NCBI GenBank assembly: GCA_964418485.1
Contig: CAYQMH010000004.1
Location: 10,972-74,971, forward strand
Direction of reading: 5' to 3'
Length of the DNA stretch: 64,000 nucleotides
Origin: JAFGHJ01 sp964418485
GTDB lineage: Bacteria; Hydrothermota; UBA3072
Positions 33,559-40,268 of the stretch are shown in pieces. A program made the position numbers and the translations under genes. Position 1 is the first letter of the stretch; every line of letters begins with the position of its first letter. The notes beneath the pieces are model-generated. The model did no database searches. It was not told the origin of the DNA and saw only the letters and a list, made by a program, of their open reading frames with translations.

Positions 33559-33849
33559 CTAATTTGACCATGGGGTGCGGCCACCACCGCCTCTTCCGAA
33601 ATTTTCAGTACGAGGTCGAGCTTTAGTTACTTTCAGTTCTTTTCCTTTGAGTTCTTTGCCGTTTAAACCGGCAATTGCTGCTTCTGCTTCGCTTTCCTTT
33701 GGCATTTCAACAAATCCAAAGCCTCTATTTTCGCCTGTGTACCTGTCTTTGATTAGTCTAACAGAAGTTAGCTCACCGTAAGATGAAAATTCTTTATTCA
33801 TTTCTTCTTCGGTCAATTGTGATGAAATGTTACCTACATATATATTCAT
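33559..33849 (-). CDS. RRM-domain RNA-binding protein
   Basis: A 96-residue single-RRM protein, with RNP2 in NIYVGNIS and RNP1 in NRGFGFVEM, followed by the ALNGKELKGKELKV segment and a short glycine-rich tail (GRGGGGRT). This is the Rbp type found in cyanobacteria and many environmental bacteria, often cold-induced. The ATG at 33849 is chosen because AAAGGAGGT precedes it; the longer upstream frame has no family similarity. A strong hairpin terminator follows. A small inverted repeat (ATTTAC/GTAAAT) lies in the 5' region. Confidence 0.92.
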   Translation of the reverse strand: MNIYVGNISSQLTEEEMNKEFSSYGELTSVRLIKDRYTGENRGFGFVEMPKESEAEAAIAGLNGKELKGKELKVTKARPRTENFGRGGGGRTPWSN

Positions 33850-34067
33850 ATTACCTCCTTTTAGGTTTGAATATTTACATGTTTTCGTAAATGTAATTAA
33901 ATCCGAATACAATCCTGCAGAAAAAGTATTGAGATGTCTAACCGGCAAAACCAGAATGGAGATAAAAAAGTATTAACAATTATATTCCGAACGATCTTGA
34001 AGGTTCCATAACCTACATTTACTGCGTCTATAATACTTGATTTTCAAGAAAAGTCAAGGGGGGGATT

Positions 34068-34220
34068 CACCACAGAGGTCACAGAGCAAAACAAAACACA
34101 CAGAGAGTACAGAGAAAAAAAGTATTTTTTTGTTTTTAAAACCCACTTCCCCGCACAAAATTATTCTCACGCAAAGTCACAGAGAACACAAAGAAAAAAA
34201 TATTTGTGTTTTTAAAATTC
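34068..34220. repeat. Intergenic 9-bp-period repeats after the RRM gene
   Basis: CACAGAG units (34070-34115), a C-rich tract, then CACGCAAAG/CACAGAG/CACAAAG units (34170-34194). In the 545-bp gap between 33850 and 34394, apart from the next promoter, I see no gene. Confidence 0.65.
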
Positions 34221-34227
34221 GTTCCCA

Positions 34228-34256
34228 TTGACTTGATTCTTTAAATCCGTTATTAT
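34228..34256 (+). promoter_or_regulatory. Candidate promoter for the exported HEXXH protein gene
   Basis: TTGACT (34228-34233), 17-bp spacer, TATTAT (34251-34256), leaving a leader of about 110-130 nt before the coding region. A 7-codon frame starts at 34258. Confidence 0.5.
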
Positions 34257-34393
34257 TATGAAAAAAAAGTTGATCAAATAACGAAAAAGAAAATCTGTTG
34301 AATAAAGTGAATGATGGCAAAATCTTTGTGATAAAATTGGAGAGTTAAATTAAAGGATTTTTTTTACTGATAGAAAAATTAAAAGAAATATTA

Positions 34394-35674
34394 ATGGCTT
34401 CATTATTTTTTACGCTGTTTTTCACTCAAAGTTGTTTTGCTTTGGAAGATAGTAATATTTATGATAAATATTCTTTTATATCAGGAAATGAACAACTATC
34501 TGAAAGAGTACTTATGCTTGACTTATCAAACCCTTTAAAAAATTATGAGGCAAATTCAAATTTGTTCCTTTCTATAAATCAATTATCAGGAAGAGCTAAT
34601 GACTTTTTAGGAATATGGCTTAATGGTGATAATTATAGATGGTCCAGAATCTTGCTGTTATGTGGTTCATGGTGGCTATCCGTCGGTGAATCATATTATT
34701 CTCACGAAATTGCGCATTTATTCAGGCCAAGAAGGAATGGATTAAAATGCTACGTTGATATTGATATGAATGATTGGTGGTCTCATTTATGGCCTAGATA
34801 TAAAGCATTAGTTTCAAGTTATCGAGAAATGACTGATGAGGATTTTCTTGGAGTGGTGGTTGAGGGTTTAAATCAGTGGGAATTTAATTCTTTTAATAAA
34901 TGGTCTTTAAGCGTAAAACAGAATCAACTATCTCTTAATGATGTTGTTTACTTTTTTATAGAAAAATTATGGGATATGGAATACATATTACATGTCGGAT
35001 TTGACGATTTTACCCCCAGATGGAAACTAGATTATATTGCTTTTCTTGGGTATTGTGATGTTAGAAATCTGCATAGTGATATTGATGTTTATACGATATA
35101 TCTTTCTAATTTTAATGATATTGAATTGAAAAAAACCGAATATCTGGGTCAAACAATGCTGGCAGATTTGCTTTCATTTCATACCTGGGAAAGTATTTTT
35201 TTGATTATAAAGTACTTGTTTTCCGGAAATAGATACTCCAGCCCCTGGAAAATTGAATTTAGCGATAATTTAAAAGTTTTACCGCCAATAATTAATATTT
35301 ACGCAACTTCTAAGGGAGGGTTCTTTAATTCAACATCATTAATAAAGGTAGGGAAAAGTCATAATATATTTTTATCTTTTGGTTTAGATGCTGATGGGGT
35401 TGGAGGTGGCGAGGTGGATTGCTTTAGACTGGGTGTGAATTATCAAGACTTAAATATAGCAAAATTTTCATTTGCTCCTTTTTTCAATATTAATACTACA
35501 AGGAATTTACAATATAAGGGTGCTTCAATTGGAATGTGTATAAACTTCAGAATCAATGAAAATATATTATTTAGAACAAAGTACGAATACAATGATAATG
35601 ATATAATAGAAAATGTAGTAAAAAATAAAGACGAAGGCTCCCTAATCACATTGGGTTTTGCCGTAAGAATTTGA
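34394..35674 (+). CDS. Exported HEXXH-motif protein with barrel-like C-terminus, hypothetical
   Basis: A 426-residue protein I cannot assign to a family. The N-terminus is a hydrophobic signal ending SCFALEDS. The coding frame stays open upstream: CTG/ATA codons at 34367-34372 would add a lysine-containing n-region (EKLKEIL), giving a more normal signal peptide, so the true start may be non-canonical. Residues around SHEIAHLF contain HEXXH, followed about 48 residues later by VVVEGLNQWEF, which could supply a third zinc ligand (gluzincin pattern). The last 150 residues alternate like outer-membrane strands. Predicted function: envelope metallopeptidase, tentative. Confidence 0.6.
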   Translation: MASLFFTLFFTQSCFALEDSNIYDKYSFISGNEQLSERVLMLDLSNPLKNYEANSNLFLSINQLSGRANDFLGIWLNGDNYRWSRILLLCGSWWLSVGESYYSHEIAHLFRPRRNGLKCYVDIDMNDWWSHLWPRYKALVSSYREMTDEDFLGVVVEGLNQWEFNSFNKWSLSVKQNQLSLNDVVYFFIEKLWDMEYILHVGFDDFTPRWKLDYIAFLGYCDVRNLHSDIDVYTIYLSNFNDIELKKTEYLGQTMLADLLSFHTWESIFLIIKYLFSGNRYSSPWKIEFSDNLKVLPPIINIYATSKGGFFNSTSLIKVGKSHNIFLSFGLDADGVGGGEVDCFRLGVNYQDLNIAKFSFAPFFNINTTRNLQYKGASIGMCINFRINENILFRTKYEYNDNDIIENVVKNKDEGSLITLGFAVRI

Positions 35675-35679
35675 TGAAC

Positions 35680-35735
35680 AAACAAAGCACACAAAGACAC
35701 AAAGAAAATAGGACGCAGATGAACGCAGATTTAAA
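35680..35735. repeat. Intergenic CACAAAG and GCAGAT repeat copies
   Basis: CACAAAG units (35687-35703) run directly into a GGACGCAGATGAACGCAGAT copy (35710-35731), showing two repeat types joined together. Confidence 0.65.
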
Positions 35736-35809
35736 AGAATTTTTTGTTGTTTTATACCTCTGACTTACTAATTCTTAATACTCAAATTATATAAAATCTT
35801 TTCACATTT

Positions 35810-35880
35810 CAATGCCTGACCCTGTTGATATGACCCTGTTGATACTGTTGATATTCACAATGCCTGACCCTGTTGATATT
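35810..35880. repeat. Direct repeat of a CCTGACCCTGTTGATAT motif
   Basis: Two copies of the 22-bp motif at 35810-35831 and 35858-35879 flank partial copies (GACCCTGTTGATA, CTGTTGATATT). The complement carries GGGTCAGGCATTG, a motif I associate with REP-associated tyrosine transposase elements; no transposase is nearby. Confidence 0.75.
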
Positions 35881-35910
35881 AAAAATAAGTCCCCTACTTT
35901 TATTACTTCA

Positions 35911-36579
35911 TCATCTCCTTTGACGACACTTTTTGTGTTCGCGCGCATTTTCTAGAGTAAAAATTAAGTCCTCACCATCACCAATAGAGGGGATATATTG
36001 ATACGTAGTGCGTGATTTCCAGAAGTGTTCCTCTATATCGCCGAGAAGTTTTTGAATCTTTTCCAGAATATTCTCAATATAAGTCCGACTAATACCGGGT
36101 AGAGGGTCAGAGTGATATTGAAGTGTGGTTTCAAGATCTTCATGTGCAAGAAGGCGATTCCGTACCTTTCGTAATGGCTCATAATAGCCCTTAAGTTCCT
36201 TCAATTCTGACTGCCATTTGTCGAATAGAATCGTATCTATGGAGGGTTTTAACTTATCTATTAAATAATCCAAAGATACATTTTTTTTACCACGCGATTC
36301 TTTAGGATCCATGAATCGAGAGATTGCTAGTATTACATCGTGGCGCATAATACGATCCAATAATCCAAAGAATGAAGATGCAGCCCAGTTTAAAAGACCT
36401 ACACGTTCAGGAGAAGTCCCAAATAGGGATTTATAGTTTTGCCAATTCAAGTGTAAGTAAGCAACATTGGTCAAAAGCTCATAAAATAACTCTCCCGTTC
36501 CCTTTGGAAAGAGTGCACGCGCTTTTTCTCGAACCTCTTCCGGAGTCTGATGATTCTTCATTTTCTTATTCGTATTCAT
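35911..36579 (-). CDS. AbiU2-like HEPN domain protein
   Basis: A 222-residue alpha-helical protein resembling the AbiU2 family of HEPN-like domains. The RN-x4-H HEPN ribonuclease motif is at residues 140-146 (RNRLLAH) within LRKVRNRLLAHEDLE, and ISRFMDPKESRG near residue 86 is typical of the family. Members occur in abortive-infection and restriction-associated contexts, where HEPN ribonucleases cut RNA on infection. It is divergent from a predicted nuclease gene (36817), with a shared 237-bp intergenic region. Antiphage function is an inference. Confidence 0.72.
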   Translation of the reverse strand: MNTNKKMKNHQTPEEVREKARALFPKGTGELFYELLTNVAYLHLNWQNYKSLFGTSPERVGLLNWAASSFFGLLDRIMRHDVILAISRFMDPKESRGKKNVSLDYLIDKLKPSIDTILFDKWQSELKELKGYYEPLRKVRNRLLAHEDLETTLQYHSDPLPGISRTYIENILEKIQKLLGDIEEHFWKSRTTYQYIPSIGDGEDLIFTLENAREHKKCRQRR

Positions 36580-36722
36580 TTTATAATAAAAATTTAAAAA
36601 AGCTTACTGATAAGTCAATAGACTATGTCCGGGAACGCTGTGACTTGAGAATCGCAAGACGTGAGTCAAAAAAATGTCGTAGCAGTTTAATATAGATTTT
36701 AAACTCAATTCTGAAAACCCTT

Positions 36723-36753
36723 GACATCCTACCCACTTTTGAGGTATATTGTG
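36723..36753 (+). promoter_or_regulatory. Candidate promoter for the predicted nuclease gene
   Basis: TTGACA (36721-36726 region) followed after about 18 bp by TATATT, then GAAGGAGG; the coding region starts about 65 nt later. Confidence 0.45.
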
Positions 36754-36816
36754 AAGGAGGAAGCAACAATTTAAAGTTCAAGAAGTGGTCACTATCGTTC
36801 TTGTTGTTAAGAAAAG

Positions 36817-37815
36817 ATGAAAGATATTGCTTGTAAAGATAACACAATAGCTGAAGAGAAGGGACTGCCCTATCCAATAGTATTATATCCCAAGCATTAT
36901 GGAGTATTTATAGGCTTTAAAAGGAATCTTACAGATTCACAAGTTTTTTTCTGCTCATGTTTTAAAGAAGCAATAGTGAATTACATAAAGCATCAACTGG
37001 AAAATCCTAGTATTGGAACATATGGTAATGGTCAAAAAAAATTCTTTCTGGATTATGGTAAGTTTCCTACGAACTTTATTCAGCAGATAAAAAATTATCC
37101 ACAAAACGATAAAATTGTACAAATGTTTCACTTTGAAAACAAACTATGTCACGGATGTAATAATTCTACGCCTTCATATAGATATTGTCATGAAATGTAT
37201 GGCTCGGTTTTCAAACAAAATTATGGATGGTACATTAATAAACAAGCCTATGAATGGGGTATTATAGGAAATGAAGTTAATTTTAAATTATGCCCGGATG
37301 AAATCATAGACTTATTAAAAATAGAGCGTAAAGAGTACTTTAATTTGTTCCAAGAACTCATATCAAGTAAAAAGTTAGAAAAAGCGCTTGAATTACAGAG
37401 TAAATTTAATAAACAACAAAGAAAAATCTGGAATGTTATAGAAAATGAAGTTAGAGGAAGATTTGGACATAAGAAAATAGGGGAAGCATGGACTAGTGAA
37501 ACAATCCTTTATTACATAATTGAAAAACTTTATCCGGAAAGAACTATATTTCGTCATTTTCGCCCAGAATTTCTGGAAGGATTAGAAATAGATATATTTA
37601 TAAAAGAATTTAATTTAGGCATCGAATATCAGGGAATACAACATTATAAACCAGTAAAACATTGGGGAGGAGAAGCTGCGTTAAAAAAATTAAAAGAGAG
37701 AGATGATAAAAAGAAAAAAATTTGCGAATCACAAAATATAAATTTGATTTACTTTAAGTACGATGAGGATCTAAGTGAAGAATTTGTTTCGAATAGACTT
37801 AAACAATATATCTAA
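36817..37815 (+). CDS. Predicted PD-(D/E)XK nuclease with Cys-rich N-terminal part
   Basis: A 332-residue protein I cannot place in a named family. The C-terminal third has a restriction-endonuclease-like core: EFLEGLEIDIFI with Glu257 and Asp259, then GIEYQGIQHYKPV with Glu270 and Gln272 (an E-x-Q variant of the usual (D/E)xK), followed by a KKKKIC basic helix and a strand INLIYFKYDE. The N-terminal half has paired cysteines (Cys46, Cys48, Cys111, Cys114, Cys124) that could bind zinc. A long helical linker sits between. It is probably a DNA-cleaving enzyme, possibly for defence, adjacent to a HEPN gene. Confidence 0.65.
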   Translation: MKDIACKDNTIAEEKGLPYPIVLYPKHYGVFIGFKRNLTDSQVFFCSCFKEAIVNYIKHQLENPSIGTYGNGQKKFFLDYGKFPTNFIQQIKNYPQNDKIVQMFHFENKLCHGCNNSTPSYRYCHEMYGSVFKQNYGWYINKQAYEWGIIGNEVNFKLCPDEIIDLLKIERKEYFNLFQELISSKKLEKALELQSKFNKQQRKIWNVIENEVRGRFGHKKIGEAWTSETILYYIIEKLYPERTIFRHFRPEFLEGLEIDIFIKEFNLGIEYQGIQHYKPVKHWGGEAALKKLKERDDKKKKICESQNINLIYFKYDEDLSEEFVSNRLKQYI

Positions 37816-37879
37816 CAACATAAAATCCCTGCTAATCGTGTCCTTATCCTGTCTTGTATTAGGGTTATGGGATTGGTTT

Positions 37880-38030
37880 CGAACAACACAAATATATTTT
37901 TTTCTTCGTGCCTTAGTATCTTTGTGTGAGATTGATTTTGGGTCGGGGGTTGGGTATTAACGAAAAAAATCTCTGTGTGCTCTGTGTGTTTGGTTTTTCT
38001 CTGTGCTCTCTGTGGTTCAATCTTTTTTTC
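37880..38030. repeat. Intergenic TTTGTGTG/CTCTGTG repeats
   Basis: Inverse-orientation repeats (37905-37930 CTTTGTG units, 37970-38017 CTCTGTG units) fill most of the gap between the nuclease gene and the nucleotidyltransferase gene. No coding frame is credible in between. Confidence 0.65.
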
Positions 38031-38055
38031 TATGGTTTTTATACCAGGGCTATAC

Positions 38056-38084
38056 TTGACTTTCTTTCGGGTTTGCCTTATTAT
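38056..38084 (+). promoter_or_regulatory. Promoter of the nucleotidyltransferase/HEPN pair
   Basis: TTGACT (38056-38061), 17-bp spacer, TATTAT (38079-38084), then 6 nt to the ATG at 38091, predicting a leaderless mRNA. Confidence 0.7.
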
Positions 38085-38090
38085 TTTTAT

Positions 38091-38438
38091 ATGAGAACAT
38101 TAGAAGAAATAAAAGTATTAAGGAAAAACGAAAAGGAAGCATTGAGTGAATTAAAATCTCAACTTAAACAGAGAATTCCGGATGCGGAAATTATATTATA
38201 TGGTTCAAAAGCAAGAGGAGATTCTGAAGAGTTGTCGGATATAGATATATTGATTCTTATAGATAAAAAGGTAGATAGAAAACTAAAAGAAAAAATCGTT
38301 GACATAAGGTATGATATCGAATTGAAATATGATGTTGTCTTTGGACTTGTTATTGAAAATAAGGATTTCTGGGATTCTTCGTTAGCTAACGCAATGCCTT
38401 TCCATAAGAATATAGAGAGAGAAGGTGTTCTTCTTTGA
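38091..38438 (+). CDS. MNT-type nucleotidyltransferase (MntA-like antitoxin)
   Basis: A 115-residue minimal nucleotidyltransferase with the signature GSKARGDSEELSDIDIL at residues 38-54 and the metal-binding Asp50 and Asp52. In MntA-HepT type toxin-antitoxin modules this enzyme adds AMP to the HEPN toxin. The start at 38091 is chosen over an upstream in-frame start because it matches the leaderless promoter and the known family start. Its stop overlaps the TTG start of the HEPN gene by 4 nt. Confidence 0.88.
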   Translation: MRTLEEIKVLRKNEKEALSELKSQLKQRIPDAEIILYGSKARGDSEELSDIDILILIDKKVDRKLKEKIVDIRYDIELKYDVVFGLVIENKDFWDSSLANAMPFHKNIEREGVLL

Positions 38439-38842
38439 AAAAAGAGTTTATAGATCTCACAAAATACAGATTAGAGAAAGCGCAGAATACACTATCAGAC
38501 GCAAAGAAATATATCGAAGAAGCTACTCCTGAATCAACAGTAAACAGAATTTATTATGCAATGTTTTACGCGGTTAATGCTTTACTCATAGCAAATGGTT
38601 TATCATCTACAAAACATTCCGGAGTTAGAGCTATTTTCAATAAAGAATTTATAAACGAGGGACTAGTAAAAAAAGAGCTCGGCAAATTTTACTCCGAGAT
38701 GTTTGACAATCGGCAGGAAGGCGATTACAGAGATTTTGTAAAATTCGAAAAGGAGGACGTGAAGTTTTGGCTTGAGAAAGCCACTGAGTTTGTAGACGTA
38801 GTCGAAAGTCTGACCAACAAAGCGATTAAAGAAAGTAAGTAA
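38435..38842 (+). CDS. HEPN domain protein (HepT-like)
   Basis: A 135-residue helical protein that starts with KYRLEKAQNTLSDAKKY and has the family core STVNRIYYAMFYAVNALL, KHSGVR and FDNRQEGDYRDF. It belongs to the HEPN proteins encoded next to MNT nucleotidyltransferases. The typical RN-x-H ribonuclease motif is not obvious, whereas the DNRQEGDY segment is characteristic of this subgroup, so whether it is an active nuclease is unknown. Co-translation with the antitoxin is indicated by a 4-nt overlap; the start codon is TTG. Confidence 0.85.
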   Translation: MKKEFIDLTKYRLEKAQNTLSDAKKYIEEATPESTVNRIYYAMFYAVNALLIANGLSSTKHSGVRAIFNKEFINEGLVKKELGKFYSEMFDNRQEGDYRDFVKFEKEDVKFWLEKATEFVDVVESLTNKAIKESK

Positions 38843-38910
38843 AATATTTTAGAAACCACGATTACAGCATATCATAAAAATAAACTTTTAACTTAAAAAA
38901 CAAATAAAAA

Positions 38911-39115
38911 ACTTTGTGTCTTTGTGCCTTAGTGGCAAAATTAGGATTTCGGATTTAGGGGATGGGATTTAGTAAAAAAAGATTTGTGTCATTCGTGTTA
39001 TTTGTTGTTTCTAATCTTGGGAGGTGGGTGTTAAACAAATTATGATTCTTTGTTGTTTCTCTGTGTTCTCTGTGTGTTTAGTTCTTCCTCTGTGGTCTCT
39101 GTGGTTAAAAAGCGA
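38911..39115. repeat. Intergenic repeat cluster including a second composite copy
   Basis: Contains CTTTGTG units, an ATTAGGATTTCGGATTTAGG segment, TTTGTGTCATTCGTGTTATTTGTTGT and CTCTGTG units (39059-39110). The TAGGATTT...TTTGTTGTT part is similar to the sequence at 44735-44820. No gene is visible in this 262-bp gap. Confidence 0.6.
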
Positions 39116-40268
39116 AAAATAAATATCCGCCGATGTCGAAACCATTCTCGTTTGTCAGGCCATAAATGTAATCACCTTCTATGCCCACTTTTAAATTGTT
39201 TCTTAAGGCATAACCTAAATCGGCGCCGATAAAGTAATTTTCGGTACCGTTGCTGTATCCGTATATATTAGCACTTATTAATTCTGAAAAAACGGTACTT
39301 AAACCAGCCCTCAAGATATAATCGTAACCGGATTCTAAGGGGTATTCAAATTCAAAAAATGTTTCTCTATATGTTCCTTTTACACCGATAAAGTCTGAAG
39401 AGTTGTTTAAATAGTGAGAATAGATCAGAGATAATGGTAAAATACTTTTTGATTGACCGGACTCTACTCTGTAATATGTATCGGTCGACGCGTATTCACG
39501 CAGGTACTGCGGAGATTGGCAGTATAAATAAGCGGTTCCTGTTTTATTCAATAGATTCCCTTTTATATATAGGTCATAAATCGGCAAAAAGTAAATTAAT
39601 TCGGGGTAGACCTTCTCATCGAACCAGACTGCACCGGCTTGAATAGGATATTTTTCGTATAAAACTTTTGCATTGAAATCTATGAAAAATCCAGCCTGGA
39701 TATTAAACTTAAATGGACTATATTTAAAGTTGATATCGGCAACTCCTATGAGTGTATCGGAGTATACACCGGAAAAATCAAAATCGATTAAATCATATAT
39801 GTTTCCTATATTGAATTTATAAACCGGTTTATGTAATTCTCCGCCGTAGACAGCTCCGTTAACGTAAAAATTTTCTACAGAAGTTCTTGAGAAAATTTGT
39901 ATGGATGAGTTTTCTGCGGTAGAGTTCCGGGTAGAATTCAATCCGACTTCCAGGGGATAAAAAATTTTTCTGCTGTAACCGAGAAGATAACCTCTGAAAT
40001 ATGTTCCGGCAACGCCTTCCGCCCGTAAGCCTATATTTCTATCAATTATTTTTTTATCTCTAACTTCGAAGACGGGCAACCCTTTTTTAGTATTTATGAT
40101 GGAAGGTGGAAGATATTCTGACTCAAACGGCAAAGACTGTTTTTTTATGGGTTTGACTTTAATTTTTCTCTCCCCGTACACTTTTACTTCGGGAATATCC
40201 AGAATGTCAGCATTTAAATTAGATACTAAGAAAATTAAAATTGTAGAAAAAGCTGAAATCTTTCTCAT
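39105..40268 (-). CDS. Outer-membrane barrel-like protein, hypothetical
   Basis: A 387-residue protein with a signal peptide (MRKISAFSTILIFLVSNLNA) and a TonB-plug-like opening, DILDIPEVKVYGERKIKVKP, but it lacks the rest of a plug domain. The remainder alternates polar and aromatic residues as in outer-membrane strands and ends with Phe (GGYLFFAF), the usual outer-membrane C-terminal signature. It overlaps the upstream TPR gene by 4 nt, suggesting that the TPR protein and this barrel form a unit. The family is not recognised. Confidence 0.7.
   Translation of the reverse strand: MRKISAFSTILIFLVSNLNADILDIPEVKVYGERKIKVKPIKKQSLPFESEYLPPSIINTKKGLPVFEVRDKKIIDRNIGLRAEGVAGTYFRGYLLGYSRKIFYPLEVGLNSTRNSTAENSSIQIFSRTSVENFYVNGAVYGGELHKPVYKFNIGNIYDLIDFDFSGVYSDTLIGVADINFKYSPFKFNIQAGFFIDFNAKVLYEKYPIQAGAVWFDEKVYPELIYFLPIYDLYIKGNLLNKTGTAYLYCQSPQYLREYASTDTYYRVESGQSKSILPLSLIYSHYLNNSSDFIGVKGTYRETFFEFEYPLESGYDYILRAGLSTVFSELISANIYGYSNGTENYFIGADLGYALRNNLKVGIEGDYIYGLTNENGFDIGGYLFFAF

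Noticed and set aside
35814..35880. CRISPR-like array near 35810-35880
   Set aside because: Only two full repeats with no unique equal-length spacers, and the spacing varies.
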